Of a stretch of DNA of 56,046 nt, positions 33,208 to 41,915 are shown one piece after another; the first letter of the stretch is position 1, and each line of letters opens with the position of its first letter. Source of the stretch: an uncultured Bacilli bacterium (GTDB lineage Bacteria; Bacillota_I; Bacilli_A; RF39; UBA660). The notes below the pieces were generated by a model, which saw only the letters and a list, made by a program, of their open reading frames with translations, ran no database searches and had not been told where the DNA came from. Where the stretch lies: contig CAJTKV010000009.1 of the NCBI GenBank assembly GCA_910577075.1, positions 1 to 56,046 on the forward strand. The letters run 5' to 3'. A program made the position numbers and the translations under genes.

Positions 33208-34080
33208 TTGAATGAAAGTAAGCCCATAAATATAACATCTATAAGAGATAGAATATTTAAAGAGATATTTCACGATGAAAGAAACAAAGAACTTCTAAAA
33301 GTCGTTATTGAGACGTGTCTAAAAATAAATATCAAGGGTGTTAGATATATACCTACTGAATTACCTCAAGGTAACTATCAAATAAAGGGAAAAACTATGG
33401 ATATCTTGCTTGATACGGATAAGGGTAAAATAAATGTTGAATTAAATGCCAGAAAGAGTCCATATACTAATTCTAGAAATTTCTCCTATATCTGTAATGT
33501 CTATATAAGAAATACCTTAGTTGGTCAAGATTATGGAGAAAATATCGATGTTATCCAGATAAATTTGAGCTTTGGGTTAGGTATTGATGGTAATGTGTAT
33601 GAAGAATATTTAGTTATGAATAAGCGGGGAAAAAGATACATTAAAAATCTCAAAATATATGAATTCAATATGGACAAAATAATGGATTTTTGGTATTCTA
33701 AAAATGCAAGAATGATTAAAAAATATAAATATTTAATCATGCTAGGACTTAATTCTTTGGAACTAGAGGAATTGGCAAGTGAAGATAAGAGGGTGGAGGA
33801 GTATATGAAAACATTAGATTCTGTAACAGTATCAATCGGGATTAACGATTGGATAGATGAAGAAACTGATCAAAGATTTATAAGAAATACGATAGAAAGA
33901 GAAGCTACACGAAAAGGCCTTCAGAAAGGCTTAAAACAAGGTTTAAAAGAGGGACGAAGGACTTTAAGAACCGCTGCGTTAAATTTATTGGAACAAGGTT
34001 TATCTCAAGAACAAATCGCGAGTGCTTGTGATATGACAGTTGAAGAATTAAATAGACTTTTAGATGAAAAAATAAAATAA
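33208..34080 (+). CDS. Rpn-family (PD-(D/E)XK) recombination-promoting nuclease/putative transposase
   Basis: The start is TTG at 33208, six bases after AAAGGAGGT; an upstream GTG frame would put this site in the coding sequence. It gives 290 residues. The N-terminal half matches Rpn/PDDEXK_2 proteins: IRDRIFKEIFHDERNKELL, then MDILLDTDKGKINVELN (the Asp and Glu of the nuclease core), and an IQINLSFG strand. The C-terminus has the family's glycine/lysine repeat (KGLQKGLKQGLKEG) and an HTH-like end (GLSQEQIASACDMTVEEL). The residue two after the Glu is Asn where Gln is usual. Rpn proteins are DNA endonucleases of uncertain role, often multicopy. No terminal repeats are seen. Confidence 0.85.
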   Translation: MNESKPINITSIRDRIFKEIFHDERNKELLKVVIETCLKINIKGVRYIPTELPQGNYQIKGKTMDILLDTDKGKINVELNARKSPYTNSRNFSYICNVYIRNTLVGQDYGENIDVIQINLSFGLGIDGNVYEEYLVMNKRGKRYIKNLKIYEFNMDKIMDFWYSKNARMIKKYKYLIMLGLNSLELEELASEDKRVEEYMKTLDSVTVSIGINDWIDEETDQRFIRNTIEREATRKGLQKGLKQGLKEGRRTLRTAALNLLEQGLSQEQIASACDMTVEELNRLLDEKIK

Positions 34081-34086
34081 TTAAGT

Positions 34087-34112
34087 AAAGATAGCAAGTG
34101 CCATCTTTTTTT
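34087..34112 (+). terminator. Intrinsic terminator
   Basis: AAAGAT-x-GC (34087-34095) / GC-x-ATCTTT (34100-34108) with one mismatch, AAGT loop and a T run. Confidence 0.7.
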
Positions 34113-34151
34113 GATTCAATAAAAAAAAATTAAACTTATTTTTTATAATCG

Positions 34152-34160
34152 TGATATAAT
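34152..34160 (+). promoter_or_regulatory. Extended -10 promoter
   Basis: TGA-TATAAT (TATAAT at 34155-34160), 18 bases before the start at 34179. Confidence 0.5.
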
Positions 34161-34178
34161 GGATACTAGGAGGCTCAT

Positions 34179-35423
34179 ATGAAAAAAATAGCACTTTTAA
34201 TTCTTTTAATTTTTATAAGTTCTGATGTTTATGCATATAGCTTTGATTATGAGAAAAGTGATGGTAAGTATGTATTATTTATCACTGATAATAATAAAAA
34301 GATTAGTTATAAGAACGCCAAGGACGAGTATAATCTTGATGATTATATGATATATACCATCAATAATCAGGATTATTATTTTTGCCTAGGTCAAGAAATC
34401 AGTAAAGCAGAGTATAACGAAGCCATGGAAGAAAAAGAAATTGATGATAAATGCACTTATATTGGTGCTAATTGCTTTAGGGTTAAAACGACAGAAGATA
34501 TCATAAAAGCTTTTGAAAAAGTTTATTCGCTAAATGTTTCCGATATCTATTATTTAATGTATACATCCTATGATTATGAAAAAATAGATTTCGCGAGTAT
34601 AAAGAATATCTATAGAGATAAATACATGACAGACGAAGCAAAGAATATGTATATTTATAAAGAATATGCCTACACCAATCCTTTAAAATTAATGTTCGAA
34701 TATGATAAAAATGTTTTAACTATTGATAGAATGAACATCAAAACAAATAAAGAAGAAACTGCTAAAGTCGATGCCTTTTTAGAAAGGTTCTTGCAAGAGT
34801 TTGATGGAAAAAGTGATTATGAGAAGATAATGGGTGCTTATACTTATATTAACAATACGGCAGTTTATCAAACTGATGTCGGATTTATAAACTTCCCAGT
34901 TGGCTATTTAAGTGCCTATGATGTTTTAATCAAACATAAAGCTGTCTGTATTGGTCTTGCGACAACTTTTCAACTGCTTATGGAAAGACTCGGAGTTGAA
35001 TCCTATATAGTCGATCATGTTCACAGTCAAAGCGATACAGAATATATTACGACTCACACTTATAATGTTGTTAAATTGGATAATGCGTGGTATATCGTCG
35101 ACATTACCTTAGATGGTACACTAAATGGATTACTTAAGGGAATGAGTGATAGTTATAGTTTAAATGATTTTGCTTATTACGATATTAAAATAGCTGATAG
35201 CAATTATTTGGATACTCATGCGGATGCTCCTAAAGATTTTCCCTTTGATTATTCGGCATTGCTAGACATATCAAAGAAAATTGATAAAGGCGAAAAAGAA
35301 GAACAAGAAGAAGTAAAAAGGCCCGTAGAACATAAAAAAAACTATAGTTTAGAATATATATTGATAATTGGCATATTAGCCCTTATTTTCCTAATTATAT
35401 ACGTGTTCACTAAGAAAAAGTAA
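34179..35423 (+). CDS. Membrane-anchored transglutaminase-like protein
   Basis: 414 residues with a signal peptide (about 1-19, ending VYA), an outer region of about 200 residues and a transglutaminase-like domain (about 200-320). The triad is Cys257 (HKAVCIGLATTF), His293 (THTYNVVKL) and Asp308 (WYIVDITLD). A C-terminal membrane helix (about 389-408) ends in KKK, so the domain faces outward. In bacteria this fold mostly works as a cysteine protease or peptidoglycan/peptide-processing enzyme and not as a cross-linker. Start follows AGGAGG. Confidence 0.9.
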   Translation: MKKIALLILLIFISSDVYAYSFDYEKSDGKYVLFITDNNKKISYKNAKDEYNLDDYMIYTINNQDYYFCLGQEISKAEYNEAMEEKEIDDKCTYIGANCFRVKTTEDIIKAFEKVYSLNVSDIYYLMYTSYDYEKIDFASIKNIYRDKYMTDEAKNMYIYKEYAYTNPLKLMFEYDKNVLTIDRMNIKTNKEETAKVDAFLERFLQEFDGKSDYEKIMGAYTYINNTAVYQTDVGFINFPVGYLSAYDVLIKHKAVCIGLATTFQLLMERLGVESYIVDHVHSQSDTEYITTHTYNVVKLDNAWYIVDITLDGTLNGLLKGMSDSYSLNDFAYYDIKIADSNYLDTHADAPKDFPFDYSALLDISKKIDKGEKEEQEEVKRPVEHKKNYSLEYILIIGILALIFLIIYVFTKKK

Positions 35424-35442
35424 GGATACATTTAATAAAATC

Positions 35443-35473
35443 AAAAAAAGAGAATTTACACATTCTCTTTTTT
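35443..35473. terminator. Bidirectional terminator
   Basis: An 11-bp stem AAAAAGAGAAT (35445-35455) / ATTCTCTTTTT (35462-35472) with A and T runs on both sides, between convergent genes. Confidence 0.85.
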
Positions 35474-36035
35474 ATAAGTTATTATTTGCCCAGTCGGCTA
35501 AATTATTTAATAATTTTTTTGTTGCATTACCAGCAGCTTTTTTCACCATATCAGCTTTTCCTTTAGCCAATTCAAAATATTCATCTTTATTTTCGTATAA
35601 GTTCTCTAGACGTTTTTCAATCGTTGTCTTCTGTGTAATCATCTCAATTTTTAAATATTCTCCATCCATTCCTTCGAGGGAACCTACAGATGTTGATGCT
35701 CCGTATTTCTTTATCATAAATCTTATAATATTTAAATCATACGCTTCCTTTGCCCCAAAGCCATCTTCATCTACTGTAAAAGAATTATCTTCACTCTTGC
35801 TTATTTTTATTAAAATAGATGGAGTAGGAGTTTCTAGCACATCATCAGTTTCTATACAGTCTTCATTATCTCTTTTTGCCGACATAATTAAATTAACTCT
35901 GATGTAAGATAGAAGTTTTTCATATCCGTAACGTTCAGCAATTTCCTGTGCACTCATATCTTTTATAATTGCATATTCTTCAAAATTTTCTACAATAGTT
36001 TCTTTCATTCCCTGTAATTTATTAATTAAGCTCAT
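35472..36035 (-). CDS. Unknown cytoplasmic protein
   Basis: 187 residues, no signal peptide or membrane segment. The N-terminal half is helical (KDMSAQEIAERYGYEKLLSYI), the middle has strand-like stretches (SILIKISKSED; YLKIEMITQ), and the end is a basic amphipathic helix (KADMVKKAAGNATKKLL). Family unrecognised. It is expressed from its own promoter with an AAGGAGG ribosome binding site. Confidence 0.7.
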   Translation of the reverse strand: MSLINKLQGMKETIVENFEEYAIIKDMSAQEIAERYGYEKLLSYIRVNLIMSAKRDNEDCIETDDVLETPTPSILIKISKSEDNSFTVDEDGFGAKEAYDLNIIRFMIKKYGASTSVGSLEGMDGEYLKIEMITQKTTIEKRLENLYENKDEYFELAKGKADMVKKAAGNATKKLLNNLADWANNNL

Positions 36036-36059
36036 AATTAACCTCCTTTATCTAATTAT

Positions 36060-36087
36060 ATTATAAAGAAAAAATTAGGGAAGTCAA
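36060..36087 (-). promoter_or_regulatory. Promoter, minus strand
   Basis: On the minus strand: TTGACT (36087-36082), 16-bp spacer, TATAAT (36065-36060), 24 bases before the start at 36035. Confidence 0.65.
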
Positions 36088-36120
36088 TAAAAAAACAACG
36101 GATAATCCGTTGTAATTTTT
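36086..36120 (-). terminator. Terminator of tRNA-Ser
   Basis: A palindrome ACAACGGAT-A-ATCCGTTGT (36095-36113) is flanked by an A run (T run on the minus strand) and a T run, so it works in both directions. Confidence 0.85.
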
Positions 36121-36123
36121 TAA

Positions 36124-36214
36124 TGGCGGAGTAGGAGAGATTTGAACTCTCGCGCCAGTTACCCGACCTACACCCTTAGCAGGGGCGCCTCTTCAGCCTC
36201 TTGAGTACTACTCC
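36124..36214 (-). tRNA. tRNA-Ser (anticodon GCT)
   Basis: A 91-base class II tRNA with a long variable arm and encoded CCA. Acceptor GGAGTAG/CTACTCC, anticodon loop with GCT (codons AGC/AGT), T arm with AGTTCAAATCT. Confidence 0.96.
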
Positions 36215-36229
36215 AAGCCCGATAAATAA

Positions 36230-36258
36230 ATTATACTTAATTTAAGTTTTTAAGTCAA
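36230..36258 (-). promoter_or_regulatory. Promoter of tRNA-Ser
   Basis: On the minus strand: TTGACT (36258-36253), 17-bp spacer, TATAAT (36235-36230), about 16 bases before the tRNA. Confidence 0.75.
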
Positions 36259-36292
36259 TAAAAAAAGATTAGTTTGTTTCGATTTCTAATCT
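36257..36292 (-). terminator. Terminator of DHH phosphoesterase gene
   Basis: On the minus strand AGATTAG (36292-36286) / CTAATCT (36272-36266), 13-base loop and a T run. It overlaps the stop codon, and its T tract touches the tRNA-Ser -35 box. Confidence 0.7.
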
Positions 36293-37192
36293 CTTTACAT
36301 CTTTAAAGTAAGATTTTATGATTTCTTCGCGGAATTCATCGGTTATTGATGAACCAGATGCCTTAGCATGTCCGCCTCCACCAAAGTTTTCTGCAAATTT
36401 AGCAACATCAACGTCATCTCTTTCAGTGCGGTAAGAAATACTCTTAGCCGCATCAATTAAGATAACTAAATCTAAATCAGGATGGTTTCTTGATACTCGA
36501 TGTCCTAGTTCAGACTTATCAATATTTCCACAAAAGAGAACGCCACATTTTAAACCATTTATTTGATAATACATTAACTCTTTTTCCTTTTTTAGGCATT
36601 GCGCGTCAAATTCTTCGTTTTTAATTTTTAAATACCTTTTTTCAAAATCCGTAAAAGTGAATATATCTCTTTCCTTCTTTAGACGTGTTTTCATCTTCTT
36701 TAAGAAGGAAGTTTTGCCATATATGAAAAGAAGAGTACTCAAATTTCTTGGAGCCTCACTTTCCATAGTATAAGTATCAATTTGCCTAACTAATTCCACA
36801 TATGAAGAAATTAGAGGAGTATCAATTTGTGGATAAATAATTTTTAAGTAATTGAAAAAAAGTTCCGTTCCACAAGTTGGTCGATTATTTTCCGTTACTT
36901 TAACTGTTGCATTTTTAAAATCTTTAGCATATAGATGAGTTTGATGGTGATCAAGTACATGATACTTAATATGTGATTTATCTAGCATTTCATAACATTC
37001 TCTTGATACAGTTAGATCTGTGATGAAAATTTGATCATATTCAATATTCTCATCATTTAAAACTTGTTCTAAAGTAGAGTAAACCTCGACAACTTCGATG
37101 TTATAGGAATCATAATCAAAATTGAGTAAATCTAAAAGTAAATTACATGATATACCATCTAAGTCACTATGGGATATAAGTAGGGTCTTCAC
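36269..37192 (-). CDS. DHH-family phosphoesterase (NrnA-like)
   Basis: 307 residues from a GTG start that shares its first base with the TAG stop of the upstream lipoprotein gene (TAGTG). Metal-binding motifs: HSDLDGISC (motif I), FITDLT (II), YHVLDHHQTH (III, the DHH box) and a further Asp-rich turn. The DHHA1 C-terminal domain ends with FGGGGHAKASGS. The family includes NrnA nanoRNase/pAp phosphatase and other nucleotide phosphodiesterases. A narrower substrate cannot be assigned. The first motif has D-L-D-G where NrnA has D-x-D-x-x-G, so the core is intact. Confidence 0.88.
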   Translation of the reverse strand: MKTLLISHSDLDGISCNLLLDLLNFDYDSYNIEVVEVYSTLEQVLNDENIEYDQIFITDLTVSRECYEMLDKSHIKYHVLDHHQTHLYAKDFKNATVKVTENNRPTCGTELFFNYLKIIYPQIDTPLISSYVELVRQIDTYTMESEAPRNLSTLLFIYGKTSFLKKMKTRLKKERDIFTFTDFEKRYLKIKNEEFDAQCLKKEKELMYYQINGLKCGVLFCGNIDKSELGHRVSRNHPDLDLVILIDAAKSISYRTERDDVDVAKFAENFGGGGHAKASGSSITDEFREEIIKSYFKDVKRLEIETN

Positions 37193-38055
37193 TAGTTATT
37201 CACCTCGTTTCTTATTTGTTCGATAAATTCCGTCATCATTTTAGGATAGTCAAGATTATCTTTTTCTTCCTCATCCGTAAGATTGCTCATCGATTTAACG
37301 GTTATAATCTTTGCTCCTGCCTTTTCTAAAGCAGAAGTATTCTCATTTATCTTATCTGTATCCAATACAAAGATGAAACTATTCTTTTTATTGACGATAT
37401 TATTCTTAGCTTCTTGATAGTAACTAGCTAAGTAGCGATCACTTTCTTCGACACTTATGACATCAAACCCATATTTCTCTAAGAATAAAAAAACATCATT
37501 TCCAACAATTATATTATTATTTGCCGCATTTTCGGCAATCAATTTCAATTCTGCATCATACTTCGAAATCGTCAATTTTAATGCATCATATTTTTCGTTT
37601 ATCTCCTGTTTTAAAATTGTCGATTTCGTATAATCCACTAATTCATTTTTGATATTTTGCGCAAGCATTAGATAATTTGATGGACAAAGCCATAATTCCT
37701 CTTGTGCATGTTGCAAGGCAATTCCCTTTGAAACATCGATTACTTTTAAACCAGAATTATATTTTAATAAATCCGCTGCTGTACTTTTTTCACTTGTCAA
37801 ACCATTATAGACAAATAAATCCACATTGGCATATTCTTTTAACTGTTTTTCAGTTAATTCATAGGTTTTAGTATCTGTGCCATTTGGATAGATGCTGTTG
37901 ATTGTGGAATTATATCCATAGATGCTCTTTACAAGGTATTCAATAGGGTAAACTGTCGCATAAATATCAATATTGTCCATATTGTCTCTTTTAAAACATC
38001 CTGTCAATAGCGGAATTACAATTCCCAAAACTAATATAATTTTTATTTTTTTCAT
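37192..38055 (-). CDS. ZnuA-like solute-binding lipoprotein lacking metal ligands
   Basis: 287 residues with a lipobox LLTGC (Cys20). Fold signatures of cluster-9 (zinc/manganese) binding proteins are kept: YATVYPIEYLVKSIYG at the start, Y-P-N-G-T-D-T-K-T-Y-E-L, ADL-like ANVDLFVYNG, and YGFDVISVEES. The three metal-binding histidines are missing: the usual D-P-H becomes D-T-K, H-V-W becomes E-L-W near residue 120, and the third His position near 186 is Asn. No permease or ATPase gene is next to it. It may bind another ligand or have a non-transport role. Translationally coupled to the DHH gene. Confidence 0.85.
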   Translation of the reverse strand: MKKIKIILVLGIVIPLLTGCFKRDNMDNIDIYATVYPIEYLVKSIYGYNSTINSIYPNGTDTKTYELTEKQLKEYANVDLFVYNGLTSEKSTAADLLKYNSGLKVIDVSKGIALQHAQEELWLCPSNYLMLAQNIKNELVDYTKSTILKQEINEKYDALKLTISKYDAELKLIAENAANNNIIVGNDVFLFLEKYGFDVISVEESDRYLASYYQEAKNNIVNKKNSFIFVLDTDKINENTSALEKAGAKIITVKSMSNLTDEEEKDNLDYPKMMTEFIEQIRNEVNN

Positions 38056-38081
38056 AAATATCCCTCTTCTTTACTAGTTTA

Positions 38082-38110
38082 AATATACCAAAAAGGGGGA
38101 TTTTTGTAAA
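38082..38110 (-). promoter_or_regulatory. Promoter of lipoprotein-DHH operon
   Basis: On the minus strand: TTTACA (38110-38105), 17-bp spacer, TATATT (38087-38082) with upstream TG. Confidence 0.6.
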
Positions 38111-38140
38111 TTATAACTAGATAAATAATCATCTTTTTTG

Positions 38141-38146
38141 TATAAT
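38141..38146 (+). promoter_or_regulatory. -10 box of rnc-smc
   Basis: TATAAT at 38141-38146, 15 bases before the rnc start; no recognisable -35. Confidence 0.4.
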
Positions 38147-38161
38147 GGTAATGGTGATAAT

Positions 38162-38803
38162 ATGAACTTTTTAGCAGATTATGGGATTGAGTTTAAAAAT
38201 GAAGAATTATTAAAGACAGCTTTGACTCATTCTTCATATGCCAATGAAAATCATACGAATAGTTACGAGCGTCTTGAATTTCTAGGAGATGCTGTTTTGG
38301 AACTGGCAACTAGCGAGTATTTTTATTTGAACACCTCCCTTAAAGAAGGAGAAATGAGTAAGGTTCGTGCTAGTTTTGTATGTGAGAATGCCTTGTGTTG
38401 CTATGCCAAAGAGATTGGGCTAGTAGAGCATATTAGAAGTAGTCATGGCTTACATGATTTAACTCCTTCAATTATTGCGGATTGCTTTGAAAGTGTTTTG
38501 GCGGTAATTTTTTTAGAACATGGTTTTTCAAAGGCGAAAAAGTTTGCTTTAAATATAATTGTTCCTTATATAGAAAAAGGAACGAAGTTTATCAATGATA
38601 ACAAATCTTATTTGCAGGAAATGGTGCAAACGGAGAAAAAGAGTTTGGAATATATAGTAACAAGAGAAGAAGGACCAGCTCATGATAAAACTTTTGAAGT
38701 TGATGTTATTGTAGACGGAATACGCTTTGGACATGGTATTGGCAAAAGCAAAAAGGAAGCTGAGCAAAATGCTGCTAGTGATGCCATAAAAAAAATAGCA
38801 TAG
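38162..38803 (+). CDS. rnc: Ribonuclease III
   Basis: 213 residues from the ATG after GGTGATAAT. RNase III domain: LTHSSYANE, the signature ERLEFLGDAVLEL (catalytic Glu and Asp) and IADCFESVLAVIF (second acidic pair). The C-terminal double-stranded RNA-binding domain ends GIGKSKKEAEQNAASDAIKKI. Cleaves structured rRNA precursors and other double-stranded RNA. It is followed 13 bases later by smc, the usual rnc-smc pair. Confidence 0.96.
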   Translation: MNFLADYGIEFKNEELLKTALTHSSYANENHTNSYERLEFLGDAVLELATSEYFYLNTSLKEGEMSKVRASFVCENALCCYAKEIGLVEHIRSSHGLHDLTPSIIADCFESVLAVIFLEHGFSKAKKFALNIIVPYIEKGTKFINDNKSYLQEMVQTEKKSLEYIVTREEGPAHDKTFEVDVIVDGIRFGHGIGKSKKEAEQNAASDAIKKIA

Positions 38804-38816
38804 GAGGAATGATTTC

Positions 38817-41762
38817 GTGAAGTTATTAAGCATTAAGGCACATGGATTTAAATCATTTGCCGAAAAGATTGAAATTAATATAGGTGATGGCATAACCGGC
38901 ATTGTTGGACCAAATGGTAGTGGTAAGAGCAATGTTGTCGATGCCGTTAAATGGGTTTTAGGGGAAACTAGTTTAAAAGAAATTCGTGGTGGAGATGCCA
39001 TGAGCGATGTTATCTTTGCCGGTTCACAAACGCGAAGCCCTCTAACACGTGCTTGGGTATCTTTAACATTTGATAATGGTGATCATTACTTAGCTAGTGA
39101 TTTAGCAGAAATTGAGATAAAAAGAGAGATTTTCAAATCGGGAGAAAATGAATATTTCATCAATAATACAAAAGTTAGAAAAAAAGATATAACGGATCTC
39201 TTCTTAGATAGTGGGGCTAATGCCGATTCTTTTTCCATTATTTCTCAAGGTAAGATAATGGAAATATTAAAGGGTAAACCTAGTGATCGAAGAGTAATCA
39301 TTGAAGAAGCTGCTGGTGTTTTAAAATACAAAAAGCGCAAGGAAGACTCTATGCGTAAATTAGATAATACTAATGATAACTTAGAAAAGGTTAATTTAGT
39401 TATTGCTGAACTTGAAAGTAATGTTGAACCTCTAAGAATTCAAGCTGAGACTGCTCAAAAGTATTTGGATGCCAAAGAGGAATTAAATGGTATAGAAATC
39501 GCCTTACTAGCTAGTGATACAAAGAAAATAAATGAAGAATATACTAAAACTAAGAGTATCTTAGAAAAACTCAATGAAGAGATTTTAAATATGGATAACT
39601 CTTCAAGTATTGATAATTCTAAATTAGAAAGCCTAAAGAATGCCTCAATTAAACTTGATGAGAATATTAATAAGACTAGTGAAAGTATTATTAAATTAAC
39701 TCAAGAATTAGCTTCTTTAGAGACTAAAAAGCAAGTAATATCAGAACGTAAAAAATATGAAGTAGACGATCAAAAACTTGAAAATAATATCATGCTACTT
39801 AAGGAAAATGAAGTTAACTTAAAGAAGAATATTGCCGTTTTGAATGACGAGATTAAGATGATTATCGAATCTCTTGAAAAGGAAAAAGGCATCTTAACAT
39901 CTCTAGAGGAAGAATATCGCGTTCAAATGCTAAGAAAAAATACATTGACAAATGAGCTTAGTACTAAGACTCGTGAAGAGGCCAATTTAAAGAATAAGAT
40001 TGATATATTAAATGAGACAATTGAAAATGATACCAAATTGCCTTATGCCGTTAAAAGTGTCTTAAATAACCCAAGATTAAAGGGCATCCACGATGTCTTA
40101 TGCAAGTTAATTGATACGGAAGAAAAATATGTCACGGCCTTAGAAATCGCTTTAGGAGCCAATGCTAATGTCATCGTCGTTGATGATGAAGTAGCTGGAA
40201 AGAATGCCATTAATTACTTAAAGGATAATAAACTTGGAAGAGCAACCTTCTTTCCAATAAGTATTATCAAGGGAAGATATGTCGATGAAGAGGTATTAAA
40301 AGTTTGCAAAGCAACGGCGGGATTTGTCGATATTGCCAGTAATCTAGTTCAATTTAATCCTTTATATAAGGATATTATCGAAAATCAATTGGGAGCAACG
40401 ATAATTGTCAATAACATTGATACGATGAATGCCCTAGGAAAGAAAATTGGATATCGCTATCGTATAATTACCCTTGACGGTGAACTTTTACATACTGGTG
40501 GTTCGATGACTGGTGGTATAAATAAGGCTAGCAATGGAATAATAAATGCAAAGTATGATCTTGCAAGACAAGTTAATGAGTTAAATATTTTAGTCAATGA
40601 GACAAAACTAATAGAAGAACACATCAATGAAATTGATAATGACTTAAAAATACTAGAAGAAAAGATCTTCACATCTCGCGGCTTAGTAACCTCTATTGAA
40701 GAAAAACAAAAGGGCCGCAACCTAGAAGTTCAAGACTTAAATAGAAGACTAGAAGAAACGGAAAATGAACTTAAAGGAACTAGTAATGTCCTAAAGAATG
40801 AGACAGATAAAGAATTAGATAAAGTTTTAAAGGACTATTTGGAAGTTTCTACCAATAAAGAGTTGTTAGTCAACAAATTGAGTGACTTAAAGAGCCAAAA
40901 GAACGATTTATCTAATGAGATTAATGAATTAGAATTACAAAATAGAAAAGCCAATAGTGAATACAATAAAAAACTAAACGAGATAAAGACTAATGAAGTT
41001 AACATTGGCAAGATGGATATCAAACTCGATTCAATGCTTAATCGCTTAAGCGAGGAATATCAGATAACTTATGATAAGGCAGCCAGCGAATACTTTTTGG
41101 ATATGGATGAGGATATTGCCAGAACTAAGGTCAATCATCTAAAGAGAGATATTCGCGATTTGGGAGATGTCAATGTTGGAAGTATTGCCGAATATGAAAG
41201 AGTTAATACGCGCTTTACTTTCCTAACTGACCAAAGAAAAGACTTAGAAGCAGCTATCTCTAATTTACTTGAGATAATTAATGACTTAGATGAGACAATG
41301 AAGGAGAGATTTGCTGAAACCTTTGATAAAGTTAATGCGGAATTTGCCTCTGTATTTAAAAAACTATTTAAAGGTGGTAAAGCCAACTTAATATTGACAG
41401 ATCCAACGGATATGTTAACGACTGGTGTAGATATTTCTGCTGAACCTCCAGGAAAATCTTTGAAGAGTATAAATACCCTAAGTGGAGGAGAAATGACTTT
41501 AACAGCTATCGCACTATTATTTAGTATCTTGAATATTAGAACTGTGCCTTTCTGCATATTAGATGAGGTCGAAGCCGCTTTAGATGAGGCCAATGTCGAT
41601 CAATTCGGAACATATATTAAAGAATATGAACATAACTCCCAATTCGTCGTAATTACTCATAAAAAGAGAACAATGGAATACGCCAATACTTTATATGGTA
41701 TAACGATGCAAGAAAGTGGAGTGTCAAAACTTGTCAGTGTTCGCTTGGAAAATATAGAATAG
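38817..41762 (+). CDS. smc: Chromosome segregation/condensin ATPase SMC (short version)
   Basis: 981 residues from a GTG start 8 bases after AGGAGG. Walker A GPNGSGKSNVVDAVKW (near 32), long coiled coil, hinge with LKGIHDVLCKLI and GGSMTGG (about 420-575), second coiled coil, ABC signature LSGGEMTLTAIALLF and Walker B FCILDEVEAALDEANV. SMC with ScpA/ScpB organises the nucleoid. Typical Bacillus SMC has about 1190 residues; the deficit is in the coiled-coil arms, as in Mollicutes-like SMCs. No ftsY follows. Confidence 0.96.
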   Translation: MKLLSIKAHGFKSFAEKIEINIGDGITGIVGPNGSGKSNVVDAVKWVLGETSLKEIRGGDAMSDVIFAGSQTRSPLTRAWVSLTFDNGDHYLASDLAEIEIKREIFKSGENEYFINNTKVRKKDITDLFLDSGANADSFSIISQGKIMEILKGKPSDRRVIIEEAAGVLKYKKRKEDSMRKLDNTNDNLEKVNLVIAELESNVEPLRIQAETAQKYLDAKEELNGIEIALLASDTKKINEEYTKTKSILEKLNEEILNMDNSSSIDNSKLESLKNASIKLDENINKTSESIIKLTQELASLETKKQVISERKKYEVDDQKLENNIMLLKENEVNLKKNIAVLNDEIKMIIESLEKEKGILTSLEEEYRVQMLRKNTLTNELSTKTREEANLKNKIDILNETIENDTKLPYAVKSVLNNPRLKGIHDVLCKLIDTEEKYVTALEIALGANANVIVVDDEVAGKNAINYLKDNKLGRATFFPISIIKGRYVDEEVLKVCKATAGFVDIASNLVQFNPLYKDIIENQLGATIIVNNIDTMNALGKKIGYRYRIITLDGELLHTGGSMTGGINKASNGIINAKYDLARQVNELNILVNETKLIEEHINEIDNDLKILEEKIFTSRGLVTSIEEKQKGRNLEVQDLNRRLEETENELKGTSNVLKNETDKELDKVLKDYLEVSTNKELLVNKLSDLKSQKNDLSNEINELELQNRKANSEYNKKLNEIKTNEVNIGKMDIKLDSMLNRLSEEYQITYDKAASEYFLDMDEDIARTKVNHLKRDIRDLGDVNVGSIAEYERVNTRFTFLTDQRKDLEAAISNLLEIINDLDETMKERFAETFDKVNAEFASVFKKLFKGGKANLILTDPTDMLTTGVDISAEPPGKSLKSINTLSGGEMTLTAIALLFSILNIRTVPFCILDEVEAALDEANVDQFGTYIKEYEHNSQFVVITHKKRTMEYANTLYGITMQESGVSKLVSVRLENIE

Positions 41763-41836
41763 AAGACAAAAATAGTATACAAATATTGATTTTAATGCTA
41801 AAATTAATGTATATAGTAGTAACTATAGGCTTTTTC

Positions 41837-41865
41837 TTGACGTAAAACAGATTTTTTGATATTAT
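41837..41865 (+). promoter_or_regulatory. Promoter of 857-residue protein gene
   Basis: TTGACG (41837-41842), 17-bp spacer, TATTAT (41860-41865) with upstream TG. A leader of about 45 bases follows. Confidence 0.7.
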
Positions 41866-41915
41866 ATGACTCGTTGAAAAAAGTCTAGGGGTTACTAGAG
41901 TGTGGAGGAAACAAT

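Noticed and set aside
41763..41836. Possible small RNA in the gap after smc
   Set aside because: AT-rich, no stable hairpin or terminator seen; only the promoter at 41837-41865 is supported.
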